Of a stretch of 64,000 nucleotides of DNA, positions 36,302-46,252 are shown one piece after another. The stretch spans positions 1-64,000 of the forward strand of contig NZ_JAERQD010000022.1 in NCBI RefSeq assembly GCF_016735695.1. The letters are read 5' to 3'. A model generated the notes under the pieces. That model was not told where the DNA came from. It worked only from the letters and a program-made list of their open reading frames with translations, and ran no database searches. The stretch is from Microvirga zambiensis WSM3693 (GTDB lineage Bacteria > Pseudomonadota > Alphaproteobacteria > Rhizobiales > Beijerinckiaceae). The position numbers and the translations under genes are program-made. The stretch's first letter is position 1, and each line of letters opens with the position of its first letter.

Positions 36302-36511
36302 CTAACCTGATGGTTTCGGCTGCCGCCGACGTGCCTTTGCAGGCCTCTCGCGATTGCGCACGGAACTCGCCCTGGCATCGACCGCGTCGTCGCGCGAGGC
36401 GCTGCGCCGGTCCTTGGCGGCGCGATGCGCGAGCGCTTTCTCATCGTCGCCGAGAGCCTGCGCCAGCAAAGCCTCGAACTTGGCCTGCTCGTCCTCTTTC
36501 GGCTTCGTCAT
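36302..36511 (-). CDS. Small basic hypothetical protein downstream of the propionyl-CoA synthetase gene
   Basis: 69 residues, starting MTKPKEDEQAKFEALLAQAL and ending in an Arg/Lys-rich tail. I recognise no family. The start ATG (36509-36511) has AAAGGA seven bases upstream, lying inside the last codons region of the preceding gene 12 bases away, so it is plausibly translated from the same message. The tail suggests nucleic-acid binding, which is only a guess. Confidence 0.5.
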   Translation of the reverse strand: MTKPKEDEQAKFEALLAQALGDDEKALAHRAAKDRRSASRDDAVDARASSVRNRERPAKARRRQPKPSG

Positions 36512-36523
36512 CGGTCAATCCTT

Positions 36524-38437
36524 TCAGGCAGGCAATCCGCGAACCCGCAGCGCATCGCCGATCTCGTTCAGGATCATGGGATCGTCGATGGTGGCGGGCG
36601 TCGACCAGGCGTCGCCGTCGGCGATCTTCTTCATGGTGCCGCGCAGGATCTTGCCGGAGCGGGTCTTGGGCAAGCGCGCCACGGTGATCGCGAGCTTGAA
36701 GGCGGCGACCGGCCCGATCTTGTCGCGCACCAGCGCCACGAGTTCCTTCTCGACTTCCTCCGGAGGCCGGTTGATGCCGGATTTCAGCACCACGAAGCCA
36801 CAGGGAACCTCACCTTTCAGAGGATCCTTCACGCCGATCACCGCGCATTCGGCGACCGCCGGGTGGGAGGCCAGCACCTCCTCCATGCCGCCGGTCGACA
36901 GGCGGTGGCCGGCGACGTTGATGATGTCGTCGGTGCGGCCCATGACCCAGATGTAGCCGTCCTCGTCGAGATAGCCGGCATCGGAGGTGTTGTAATAGCC
37001 GGGATAGACCGAGAGGTAGGAATCCTTGAACCGCTTGTCCGCCTGCCAGAGCGTCGGCAGCGCGCCGGGAGGCAGCGGCAGCTTGATCACGATGGCGCCC
37101 ATGGTGTTGGGTGCGACAGGCTTGCCGCCCTCGTCCAGCACCTCGAGGGTGTAGCCCGGCATCGCCACCGTGGGCGAGCCGTGCTTCACGGGAAGCGCGC
37201 CCAGGCCCAGCGGATTGCCGGCCACCGGCCAGCCGGTCTCCGTCTGCCACCAATGGTCGATGACGGGCACCTTCAGGATGTCCTCGGCCCATTTCACCGT
37301 GTCGGGATCGGCGCGCTCGCCGGCGAGGAACAGGGCGCGGAACGAGGAGAGGTCGTATTTCTTGAGGAGCTCCGCCTTCGGATCCTCCTTCTTGATGGCG
37401 CGGAAGGCGGTCGGTGCAGTGAACAGCGTCACGACCCCATGATCGGAGATCACCCGCCAATAGGCGCCGGCATCGGGCGTGCCCACCGGCTTGCCCTCGT
37501 AGAGGATCGCCGTGCAGCCATGGAGGAGCGGCCCGTAGACGATGTAGGAATGGCCGACCACCCAGCCCACATCGGACGCGGCCCAGAACACCTCGCCCGG
37601 CTTGACCCCGAAGAAATGGCCCATGGACCATTTCAGCGCGACCATGTGGCCGCCATTGTCGCGCACCACGCCCTTCGGGATTCCGGTCGTGCCCGACGTG
37701 TAGAGCACGTAGAGCGGATCGGTCGCCGCCACCGGCACGCATTCGGCCCTGCGGCCCTCGGCTCTCGCCGCATCGACCGCGCTCGCCCAATCCCGGTCGC
37801 GGCTTTCGTCGAGATCGCAGGCGAGCTGCGGACGCTGGAAAACGAGGCAGGCCTCCGGCTTCGAGGTGGAGAGCGCGATCGCCTCGTCGAGCAGGGGCTT
37901 GTAGGGAATGACGCGGGCGCCCTCGACGCCGCAGGAGGCGGAGAGGATGACCTTCGGCTTGGCGTCGTCGATGCGGGTCGCGAGTTCCTTCGAAGCGAAG
38001 CCTCCGAAGACGACGGAATGGATCGCCCCGATGCGCGCACAGGCCAGCATCGCGAAGCTGGTCTCAGGGATCATGGGCATGTAGATGACGACGCGATCGC
38101 CTTTGACGACGCCCATCTCCTGCAGCACGGCGGCGAGCGTCGCCACCTCGTCCTGCAGCTCGGCATAGGTGATGCTGCGCTCCGTGTTCGTAACCGGGCT
38201 GTCGTAGATGATCGCCGCCTGATCGCCGCGCGTCGCCACATGCCGGTCGACGGCGTTGTAGCAGGTGTTGCACTCCGCGCCGACGAACCAGCGCCCGTAG
38301 ACGCCGGCCTCGCCGTCGAACACCTTGTCCGCCGGCTTGATCCAGTCGATGTCGCGCGCGGCTGCCTCCCAGAAGCCAACCGGATCCGATTGCCATCCGG
38401 CATAGACCTCGCGATAGCGGCTTTGGGTCGATGACAT
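36524..38437 (-). CDS. prpE: Propionyl-CoA synthetase (AMP-forming acyl-CoA synthetase)
   Basis: A 637-residue ANL-superfamily enzyme activating propionate (possibly acetate) to its CoA ester via an acyl-AMP. Motifs: P-loop YVLYTSGTTGIPKGVVRDNGG, HWWQTETGWPVAGNP (the form seen in PrpE), GYIWVMGRTDDIINVAGHRLS and the acetylatable lysine near TRSGKILRGTMKKI. ATG 38435-38437 with GGGGAG upstream is preferred to a GTG seven codons earlier. PrpE is favoured over Acs by the WPVAGNPLG segment and length; a biochemical test would decide. Confidence 0.88.
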   Translation of the reverse strand: MSSTQSRYREVYAGWQSDPVGFWEAAARDIDWIKPADKVFDGEAGVYGRWFVGAECNTCYNAVDRHVATRGDQAAIIYDSPVTNTERSITYAELQDEVATLAAVLQEMGVVKGDRVVIYMPMIPETSFAMLACARIGAIHSVVFGGFASKELATRIDDAKPKVILSASCGVEGARVIPYKPLLDEAIALSTSKPEACLVFQRPQLACDLDESRDRDWASAVDAARAEGRRAECVPVAATDPLYVLYTSGTTGIPKGVVRDNGGHMVALKWSMGHFFGVKPGEVFWAASDVGWVVGHSYIVYGPLLHGCTAILYEGKPVGTPDAGAYWRVISDHGVVTLFTAPTAFRAIKKEDPKAELLKKYDLSSFRALFLAGERADPDTVKWAEDILKVPVIDHWWQTETGWPVAGNPLGLGALPVKHGSPTVAMPGYTLEVLDEGGKPVAPNTMGAIVIKLPLPPGALPTLWQADKRFKDSYLSVYPGYYNTSDAGYLDEDGYIWVMGRTDDIINVAGHRLSTGGMEEVLASHPAVAECAVIGVKDPLKGEVPCGFVVLKSGINRPPEEVEKELVALVRDKIGPVAAFKLAITVARLPKTRSGKILRGTMKKIADGDAWSTPATIDDPMILNEIGDALRVRGLPA

Positions 38438-38550
38438 GGCGCTCCCCGTTGCGTTCACTGCATGAGACTTCAGGCGCCTGCTGTGGTAGCAGGCGCTTGA
38501 GCCGTGGTCAGGGGCGACTTTCGGTGAGTCGACTTTCGGCGAGTGCTTTC

Positions 38551-39309
38551 GTGATAACCGATCCTCTCTTCTACGCCGCCGCCATTCCAGCAGTGATCCT
38601 GCTTGGACTTGCCAAGGGCGGTTTCTCGGGGCTCGGGCTCCTGTCGCTGCCTTTGATGGCGCTGGTGGTCTCGCCGGTCCAGGCGGCCGCCATCACCCTG
38701 CCGATCCTGATCGTGCAGGATGTGGTGTCGGTCTGGGCCTATCGGCATACCTGGGACCGCCGCAACGTCGTGATCCTGGTCCTCGGCGCGATATCGGGCA
38801 TCCTGACGGGCTATCTCCTGGCGTCGCAGGTTTCCGATGCGGCGGTCAAGCTGGCGGTCGGCGTGATCTCGGTGGCATTTGCCGCCCGCCGCATCGTGGT
38901 GGAGCGCCGCGCGGTCCCGCCGAAGCCCGCGCCGGCCGATGTGCCGCGCGGAATCTTCTGGGGCTGGTTCACCGGATTCACCAGCATGATCGCCCATGCG
39001 GGCGGGCCGCCCTTCCAGATCTACGTGATGCCCCAGCGGCTGCCGCGCGACGTCTTCGTCGGCACGGGTGCCATCGTCTTCGCGCTCGTCAACTGGATCA
39101 AGGTGCCGCCCTATCTGGCGCTTGGGCAGTTCACGACGGAGAACATGGCAACTGCCGCAGCCCTGTTCCCAGTGGCCATCGCCTCGACCTGGGCCGGCGT
39201 GCTGCTCGTGCGGCGCGTCTCCGGACAGAATTTCTATACGGCCGTCTATGTGCTTCTGGTCTTCGTCGGAGCCAAGCTGATCTATGACGGCGCCGTAGCC
39301 TTGTTCTGA
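38551..39309 (+). CDS. TSUP/TauE-SafE family membrane transporter
   Basis: About 252 residues with eight hydrophobic helices in two similar halves, the layout of the TSUP (sulfite exporter TauE/SafE) family. Characteristic segments are ILLGLAKGGFSGLGLLSLPLMAL and GFTSMIAHAGGPPFQIYVMPQRL. Substrates in the family range from sulfite to organosulfonates and are not predictable. The start is uncertain: GTG 38551 or GTG 38524 (AGGGG nine bases upstream). Divergent from prpE. Confidence 0.82.
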   Translation: MITDPLFYAAAIPAVILLGLAKGGFSGLGLLSLPLMALVVSPVQAAAITLPILIVQDVVSVWAYRHTWDRRNVVILVLGAISGILTGYLLASQVSDAAVKLAVGVISVAFAARRIVVERRAVPPKPAPADVPRGIFWGWFTGFTSMIAHAGGPPFQIYVMPQRLPRDVFVGTGAIVFALVNWIKVPPYLALGQFTTENMATAAALFPVAIASTWAGVLLVRRVSGQNFYTAVYVLLVFVGAKLIYDGAVALF

Positions 39310-39316
39310 GGGGCCA

Positions 39317-39353
39317 GCAAAAAGCCGTCGCCCCGGATGGAAAGCGACGGCTT
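39317..39353 (-). terminator. Terminator of the minus-strand YdcH-like gene (possibly bidirectional)
   Basis: AAGCCGTCGC/GCGACGGCTT stem (39322-39331 and 39344-39353); on the minus strand the stem is followed by TTTTTGC. It also lies just after the TSUP gene on the plus strand, but with a poor U-run there. Confidence 0.7.
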
Positions 39354-39385
39354 CCTGGTGTGGGAATTTCTGAGGAACCGTACGG

Positions 39386-39568
39386 CTAATGCACCGCCGT
39401 ATCGGAGGTTCTCAACCTTGCAATCTCGTCCTTGAGTTGAAGCTTCCTTCGCTTGAGTTCTGCCAGTCTCATATCATCTGCCGCGGGTCTGTTGAGGGTA
39501 TCCTGGATCTCTCTTTCGAGAGCCCGATGCTTCCGTTCCAGTTCGGACAGGTGATTCTGCAAAGGCAT
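39386..39568 (-). CDS. YdcH family (DUF465) protein
   Basis: 60 residues, MPLQNHLSELERKHRALERE...LKRRKLQLKDEIARLR: the DUF465/YdcH helical-hairpin family with the conserved LKRRKLxLKDEI block. ATG at 39566-39568 with GGAGG seven bases upstream. Function unknown. A second family member is divergently encoded 179 bases away. Confidence 0.85.
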   Translation of the reverse strand: MPLQNHLSELERKHRALEREIQDTLNRPAADDMRLAELKRRKLQLKDEIARLRTSDTAVH

Positions 39569-39747
39569 GTCAGTTCCTCCTATGTGTCTACTGACGGTAA
39601 CGATTGTGCCAGCGAGAGTGTGGCGAGTCGAAGGCGAAATTTGAAGAATCGACCCTGGAAGAAGCTTGCCCTCCACAGGCCCGGAGAGCATACTTCCGCC
39701 CCTCTTGCCGGGCAGCCGAAGGCAGCTTGGCATTCTAGGTAGAATAA

Positions 39748-39948
39748 ATGACCGAATTGGCTGAACTGGAAGCGGAATTGGCCCGCCTCAAGCAGGAACA
39801 TCGCGATCTGGATATGGCGATCGACGCCCTTGAGAGCATGGTTGCCGGAGACCAGCTGCAGGTTCAGCGTCTGAAGAAGCGCAAGCTCGCCCTCAAGGAT
39901 GTGATCATCCGGCTCGAGGATCAGCTCACCCCCGACATCATCGCCTGA
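39748..39948 (+). CDS. YdcH family (DUF465) protein, second copy
   Basis: 66 residues, with [19 protein letters not shown] and [19 protein letters not shown], the DUF465 core. It is paralogous to the protein at 39386-39568 and lies 73 bases before purE, so it may share a transcript with purEK. Function unknown. Confidence 0.85.
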   Translation: MTELAELEAELARLKQEHRDLDMAIDALESMVAGDQLQVQRLKKRKLALKDVIIRLEDQLTPDIIA

Positions 39949-40021
39949 TCGGCCTTGCCTGCCGGGAGCGGCTTCGCTATTCCCGCTTCAAACCCTTAAG
40001 GCCTTACGCCGGAGCCACGCC

Positions 40022-40513
40022 ATGGCGGGACCCTCCATTGCCATCATCATGGGAAGCCAGTCCGACTGGGCCACCATGCGCCATGCCGCCGAGACCCTCG
40101 ACGCGCTCGGAATCGCCTACGACGCCCGCATCGTCTCGGCCCATCGCACCCCAGACCGGCTCTATGCCTTCGCCAAGAACGCCAAGGCGGAAGGTTTCCA
40201 GGTGATCATCGCAGGCGCGGGCGGCGCGGCCCACCTTCCCGGCATGACTGCCGCGATGACTCCCCTGCCCGTCTTCGGCGTGCCCGTGGAATCAAAGGCT
40301 CTGTCGGGCGAGGACAGCCTGCTCTCCATCGTCCAGATGCCTGCCGGCATTCCCGTCGGCACGCTCGCCATCGGCCGGGCGGGCGCCGTGAATGCGGCCC
40401 TTCTCGCCGCCGCCGTTCTCGCCCTGCACGATTCGGCCCTCAGCCAGCGCCTCGACGAATGGCGCAAGCGCCAGAGCGACAGCGTGGCCGAGCGGCCCTC
40501 CAACGAAAGCTGA
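40022..40513 (+). CDS. purE: 5-(carboxyamino)imidazole ribonucleotide mutase PurE
   Basis: Purine biosynthesis step converting N5-CAIR to CAIR. The 163-residue protein has [35 protein letters not shown] and [26 protein letters not shown]. Length and motifs match class I PurE, which works with PurK, encoded seven bases downstream. Start ATG at 40022. Confidence 0.97.
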   Translation: MAGPSIAIIMGSQSDWATMRHAAETLDALGIAYDARIVSAHRTPDRLYAFAKNAKAEGFQVIIAGAGGAAHLPGMTAAMTPLPVFGVPVESKALSGEDSLLSIVQMPAGIPVGTLAIGRAGAVNAALLAAAVLALHDSALSQRLDEWRKRQSDSVAERPSNES

Positions 40514-40520
40514 CCACCCG

Positions 40521-41600
40521 ATGATCCGTCCCGGCTGCACCCTCGGTATCCTCGGCGGCGGACAGCTCGGCCGCATGATCGCCATGGCCGCAGCCCAGCT
40601 CGGCCTGAAGACCCACATCTACGCGCCGGAGGAGAACAGCCCCGCCTTCGAGGTGGCGACCGAAATCACCATCGCCCCTTACGAGGACGAAGCGAACCTG
40701 GTGCGCTTCGCCAAGGCGGTCGACGTGGTGACCTACGAATTCGAGAACGTGCCGAGCGAGACCGCCTCCATCTTGAGCGCCCATGCCCTTCTCGCCCCCA
40801 ACGCCCAGGCCTTGGCCGTGTCGCAGGACCGGTTCCTGGAGAAGAGCTTCATCGCCGGCCTCGGCATCGACGTCGCCCCCTTCGCGACCTTTTCGGACGA
40901 GGCCGAGCTTGCCGCGGCTTTGGAGCGAATCGGCCGCCCCGCCGTGCTCAAGACCCGACGCTTCGGCTATGACGGCAAGGGGCAGGTGATGATCCGGCCC
41001 GACACCGATCCCGTCGCCGCCTGGGACGAGATCGGCCGCGCGCCCTCCATCCTCGAGGGCTTCGTGCCCTTCGAGCGCGAGGTCTCTGTCGTCGCCGCGC
41101 GCACCGCCTCCGGCGCCTTCGCGGCCTATGATCTTTGCGCCAACGAGCACCGCCACCATATCCTCGACACCACCCAGGTTCCCGCCGGCGTCTCCAACGC
41201 GACCGAGACACAGGCAATGCGGATCGCCTCCTCCATCGCGGAGGCACTGGATTATGTCGGCGTGCTGGCGGTGGAGCTGTTTCTGGTGACCGACGGCGGC
41301 GGGGAGCGGCTCGTGGTGAACGAGATCGCCCCGCGGGTGCATAATTCCGGCCACTGGACTCTTGGCGGCGCCAGGACCTCGCAGTTCGAACAGCATGTCC
41401 GCGCCGTCTGCGGCTGGCCGCTCGGCGAGACCGCCCGCCTCGGCCGGGTCGAGATGAAGAACCTGATCGGGCACGACGCCGATGCCTGGGAGGAGATTTT
41501 GGCCGAGCCGGGGGCGCAGCTGCACCTCTACGGCAAGGCGGAGGCCCGGCCCGGGCGCAAGATGGGGCACGTCACCAGGGTTTTTCCGGAGAGGGGTTGA
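40521..41600 (+). CDS. purK: 5-(carboxyamino)imidazole ribonucleotide synthase PurK
   Basis: ATP-grasp enzyme making N5-CAIR from AIR and bicarbonate. The 359-residue protein starts GCTLGILGGGQLGRMIAMAA and shows VTYEFENVPSET, KTRRFGYDGKGQ and NEIAPRVHNSGHWT. ATG 40521 is seven bases after purE; the frame-open extension upstream overlaps purE and is rejected. Confidence 0.97.
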   Translation: MIRPGCTLGILGGGQLGRMIAMAAAQLGLKTHIYAPEENSPAFEVATEITIAPYEDEANLVRFAKAVDVVTYEFENVPSETASILSAHALLAPNAQALAVSQDRFLEKSFIAGLGIDVAPFATFSDEAELAAALERIGRPAVLKTRRFGYDGKGQVMIRPDTDPVAAWDEIGRAPSILEGFVPFEREVSVVAARTASGAFAAYDLCANEHRHHILDTTQVPAGVSNATETQAMRIASSIAEALDYVGVLAVELFLVTDGGGERLVVNEIAPRVHNSGHWTLGGARTSQFEQHVRAVCGWPLGETARLGRVEMKNLIGHDADAWEEILAEPGAQLHLYGKAEARPGRKMGHVTRVFPERG

Positions 41601-41767
41601 ACCTTTTCAAACCGGGGCCGTTGTCATCCTTGACCGGCGCTTTTCTTGGGAAGCAACCCTGGACAGGCAAGGCTTCTTCTGGTATCGACGCCGGCCAGTG
41701 AGAGGTGCGCATGACGCGCCTCGTTGTTTTTTATCACAATCGAAACGCTCCAATACGAGGAATTCGC

Positions 41768-41998
41768 GTGCAGGTTCTTGTCCGGGATAACAACGTCGAT
41801 CAGGCGCTCCGCGCTCTCAAGAAGAAGATGCAGCGTGAGGGCATCTTCCGCGAAATGAAGCTTCGCGGTCATTACGAGAAGCCGTCTGAGAAGAAGGCCC
41901 GCGAGAAGGCTGAGGCCGTTCGCCGCGCTCGCAAGCTGATCCGCAAGCGCATGCAGCGCGAAGGCCTGCTGCCTTCGAAGCCCCGCCCGACCCGCTAA
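41768..41998 (+). CDS. rpsU: 30S ribosomal protein S21 (GTG start)
   Basis: 76 residues: [43 protein letters not shown]..., the S21 core with a basic tail of the alphaproteobacterial type. The start is GTG at 41768 with GAGGAA six bases upstream; codons before it do not match S21. Confidence 0.95.
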   Translation: MQVLVRDNNVDQALRALKKKMQREGIFREMKLRGHYEKPSEKKAREKAEAVRRARKLIRKRMQREGLLPSKPRPTR

Positions 41999-42046
41999 GC
42001 TCTTTTCGAGCAAGCCTTTCTCAAGGCTGGCCTATCGGTTGTGAAT

Positions 42047-42078
42047 CAGCGCCTTCGCGTGAAGCGAGGCGCTGTTTG
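42047..42078 (+). terminator. Terminator after rpsU
   Basis: CAGCGCCT/AGGCGCTG stem (42047-42054 and 42067-42074) followed by TTTGC; the short U-run makes it moderate. Confidence 0.5.
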
Positions 42079-42213
42079 CATGTCTGGGCCCTCCGGCCGG
42101 GTCCTTGGCCTCTTGCGCGGCAGCGCCTTTTTGATGCCTTGTTTCACGGCTGTTAAGGATTCCCCGCCAGAGTGCCGCTTCCTGGTACCGCGTTAAGTAA
42201 GCCGGAGACGAAC

Positions 42214-43077
42214 GTGTTCGCCCCATCGATTCGCCGTTTTGCCCCCTTGAGCCTGACCCTCGTCGCCCTCGGCCTGTCCGCCTGCAGCACCATGAGCAGC
42301 GGCCCCGCCCAGCGCATCGCCGTAGTGGAAGAGGACACGCAGGGCACGAGCACGGTCAACATCTCCTCGCTCTCCGACGTGATCCAACGCAACCCGAACG
42401 ACCCGGGCGCCTATAACACCCGCGGCGCGGCCTACGCCCGCGTCGGCAACTACAGCAGCGCCATGTCCGACTTCGGCAAGGCGGTGCAGCTCGATCCCAA
42501 TTACGCGCCGGCCTATACCAACCGGGCGCTCGCCCTGCGCCAGACCAACCGCAGCGATCAGGCGCTCGCCGATTTCACCCGCGCGATCCAGGCCGATCCG
42601 AATTACGGCCCGGCCTATATCGGCCGCGCCAACCTGTACCGGGCGCAGAACCAGTATCAGGAAGCTCTCAGCGACCTGAACATGGCGACCCGTCTCCTGC
42701 CCGAATCGGCCGAGGCGCTCCATTCCCGCGGCCTGCTCTATCAGCGCCAGGGCATGCATCAGCAGGCGATTCTCGATTTCGACGCCACCATCGACCGCAA
42801 CCCCTTCGTCGGGGCTCCTTATGCCGCCCGCGGCCAGAGCTTCGTGGCGACGAACCAGTTCGACAAGGCGATCGAGGACTTCAACGCGGCCCTCAACGTC
42901 GATGCCAAGGATTCCAATTCCTGGGCCTGGCGCGGCGTCGCCTATGAGCGCAAGGGCGACCGGAGCCAAGCCCTCGAGAGCTACCAGCACGCTCTGGCCA
43001 TCGACAACGGCAACAGCGTCGCCCGCCAGGGCTCGTCCCGGCTCCAGGGCGGCGTCGGAGGCATCTTCCGCTCATAA
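42214..43077 (+). CDS. TPR-repeat lipoprotein (GTG start)
   Basis: 287 residues: lipoprotein signal (MFAPSIRRFAPLSLTLVALGLSAC, lipobox LGLSAC) followed by about six tetratricopeptide repeats (AYNTRGAAYARVGNYSSAMSDFGKAV, AYTNRALALRQTNRSDQAL, and so on). It resembles NlpI-type scaffold lipoproteins that organise envelope hydrolases, but the exact partner is unknown. GTG 42214 with GGAG upstream is preferred over a GTG 14 codons earlier that would hide the signal. Confidence 0.85.
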   Translation: MFAPSIRRFAPLSLTLVALGLSACSTMSSGPAQRIAVVEEDTQGTSTVNISSLSDVIQRNPNDPGAYNTRGAAYARVGNYSSAMSDFGKAVQLDPNYAPAYTNRALALRQTNRSDQALADFTRAIQADPNYGPAYIGRANLYRAQNQYQEALSDLNMATRLLPESAEALHSRGLLYQRQGMHQQAILDFDATIDRNPFVGAPYAARGQSFVATNQFDKAIEDFNAALNVDAKDSNSWAWRGVAYERKGDRSQALESYQHALAIDNGNSVARQGSSRLQGGVGGIFRS

Positions 43078-43095
43078 GCGCCAGGGCGCGGCGGC

Positions 43096-43719
43096 ATGAC
43101 CTCCGCCCCTCCCCTGCGGAATATCGGCGACATCGAACGGATTCTGGAAGCGCAAGCGGACCTGCATGCGCTTCTTTTGCATGTAGAGAGCCTGGGGCTG
43201 CCCGATTGCTGGATCGGCGCAGGCTTCATCCGGAACAATGTCTGGGACGTGGTGCATGGGCGGGACATCGACGTCTCACGCCTCAACGACGTGGATGTGC
43301 TCTTCTTCGATCCCGGCGATACGAGCAAGGAACGGGAGGCCGAGATCGAGCGCCGGCTTGGCGCCCTCGCCTCCAACATTCCCTGGTCGGCGAAGAACCA
43401 GACGCGCATGCATCTTGGCAACGGCGACGCGCCCTACCGCGACACCTGCGATGCCGTCGCCCATTGGGCGGAGACGGCCACCGCCATCGCAGCGAGAACG
43501 GTTCACGGCAGGGTCGAGGTGATGGCGCCTTACGGGATCGACGATCTCCTTAAGCTGATCGTGAGGCCGACGCCTGTCTTCGGGCACAAGATAAATGTCT
43601 ACCGCGAACGGGTAGCGGGCAAGAACTGGCCTGCCCGCTGGCGGAATCTAGTGATGCTAATGACGTGGGAGGAGGCATATCCCGGCTTTCAGAGCTCCTT
43701 CGACATGATCGACACGTAG
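43096..43719 (+). CDS. Nucleotidyltransferase-like protein (DUF925/NTP_transf_6)
   Basis: 207 residues with CWIGAGFIRNNVWDVVHGRD near the start and VDVLFFDPGD, the D-x-D type acidic motif of the nucleotidyltransferase fold, in the NTP_transf_6 family. Substrate unknown. It follows the TPR gene by 18 bases. Its last 31 bases overlap the end of the convergent GNAT gene. Confidence 0.8.
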   Translation: MTSAPPLRNIGDIERILEAQADLHALLLHVESLGLPDCWIGAGFIRNNVWDVVHGRDIDVSRLNDVDVLFFDPGDTSKEREAEIERRLGALASNIPWSAKNQTRMHLGNGDAPYRDTCDAVAHWAETATAIAARTVHGRVEVMAPYGIDDLLKLIVRPTPVFGHKINVYRERVAGKNWPARWRNLVMLMTWEEAYPGFQSSFDMIDT

Positions 43720-44168
43720 GGCTCGAAGCCGAAGGTGCGGTAGGTGCGCTCGGCGCGCTCGTTGGCGACGAGGACGCCGATGAACAGACGCTTGAGTCCG
43801 GCTTCCTTCGTCAGGCGCTCGGCCTCGCTCAGCAGCATCTGGCCGATGCCGCGGCCGCGCCAGTCGTCGTGGACGATCAGGTCCGTCACCGTGCCGTGGT
43901 TGCGCAGCCCGTCGGACACGTAAGCCGCGTCCTGATCGAGCGAGAAGCCCATGGCGCCCACGACGAAACCTTCCGCTTCCGCCAGGACGACGCGGCCGTT
44001 GCGCCGGGACAGGCGCTGCATCAGCTCGTCGTAATATTCCGCAGCCGCGCCGTAATCGCGCCGCCGGTCGCCGACGAGATCGGCTTCGAAGACGTTGAGC
44101 CGGTGGATCAGCTCGACGACCTTGTCCTTGTCGAAAGGAAGGGCGGTGCGGAGGGTGATGGACGACAT
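43689..44168 (-). CDS. GNAT family N-acetyltransferase
   Basis: 159 residues with the acetyl-CoA binding segment VTDLIVHDDWRGRGIGQMLLSEAERLTKEAGLKRLFIGVL and the late NERAERTYRTFGFEPY, a standard GNAT domain. Substrate unknown. ATG at 44166-44168; the frame-open upstream part runs into repeat DNA and is rejected. Its 3' end overlaps the neighbouring convergent gene. Confidence 0.85.
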   Translation of the reverse strand: MSSITLRTALPFDKDKVVELIHRLNVFEADLVGDRRRDYGAAAEYYDELMQRLSRRNGRVVLAEAEGFVVGAMGFSLDQDAAYVSDGLRNHGTVTDLIVHDDWRGRGIGQMLLSEAERLTKEAGLKRLFIGVLVANERAERTYRTFGFEPYVSIMSKEL

Positions 44169-44236
44169 GGGGATTTTCCGGAACAGGAGATGCTTCTTAA
44201 ACCAGCTTTTGCTTGAGCCGTCATTCCATCTCTCGT

Positions 44237-44314
44237 CATGGCCGGCCTTGTGCCGGCCACCCACGTTTTCGAACCGGCTTAAGACGTGGATCCCCGGAAC
44301 AAGTCCGGGGATGA
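44237..44314 (+). repeat. Palindromic intergenic element, family C, copy 2
   Basis: CATGGCCGGCCTTGTGCCGG, CACCCACGTTTT, GACGTGGAT and CCCCGGAACAAGTCCGGGGA; same plan as 14039-14117 and the same orientation. Confidence 0.8.
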
Positions 44315-44326
44315 CCGCCTCATACA

Positions 44327-44360
44327 AACAAAAATGCCCGACACATGGCCGGGCATTTTC
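44327..44360 (-). terminator. Terminator of the pnt operon
   Basis: AAAATGCCCG-(8)-CCGGGCATTTT (44331-44359 with loop ACACATGG); on the minus strand it is followed by TTTTTGTTTG. It is 20 bases after the pntB stop. Confidence 0.85.
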
Positions 44361-44379
44361 ACAAGAATCCGATCGCTAA

Positions 44380-45777
<1,398 letters not shown>

Positions 45778-45781
45778 CGCC

Positions 45782-46231
45782 TCACCCCTTCTTGCGGTAC
45801 ATGGCGAGCATGCGCTGGGTCACCAGGAAGCCGCCGAAGATGTTGATCGAGGCGAGGACGAGCCCGATGAAGCCGAGCGCCCGCGCCCAGATCGGTCCCT
45901 CGCCCAAGGTCGGCGCGACGTTGACGCCGACCGCCAGAACGGCGCCGACCACGATGACCGAGGAGATCGCGTTGGTGACCGACATGAGCGGGGTGTGCAA
46001 GGCCGGGGTCACCTGCCAGACCACGTAATAGCCGACGAAGATCGCCAGCACGAAGATGGCGAGGCGGAACACCGTCGGGTCGACGGCCCCGTGGGTGACG
46101 GCAGCAGCGGCGACGCCTGCCGCGTCGGCGACCTGATCGGCGATGGTCTGGGCGGCATCGGCGGCACGTTGAGCGGCTGCAGCCGCCGCTCGGGCCTGCT
46201 CGACGGCCTGTTCGGGCGTAAGCGTTGCCAT
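45782..46231 (-). CDS. pntA2: NAD(P) transhydrogenase subunit alpha, membrane part
   Basis: 149 residues. The C-terminal 95 are three membrane helices of transhydrogenase alpha domain II ([36 protein letters not shown]). The first 45 are an Ala-rich helix ([26 protein letters not shown]) not needed for the fold, unusual but seen in some relatives. ATG 46229-46231 with GGAGG. The split alpha subunit (pntA1, pntA2) is typical of alphaproteobacteria. Confidence 0.93.
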   Translation of the reverse strand: MATLTPEQAVEQARAAAAAAQRAADAAQTIADQVADAAGVAAAAVTHGAVDPTVFRLAIFVLAIFVGYYVVWQVTPALHTPLMSVTNAISSVIVVGAVLAVGVNVAPTLGEGPIWARALGFIGLVLASINIFGGFLVTQRMLAMYRKKG

Positions 46232-46252
46232 GGTGTCCTCCCCTTGGACGGG

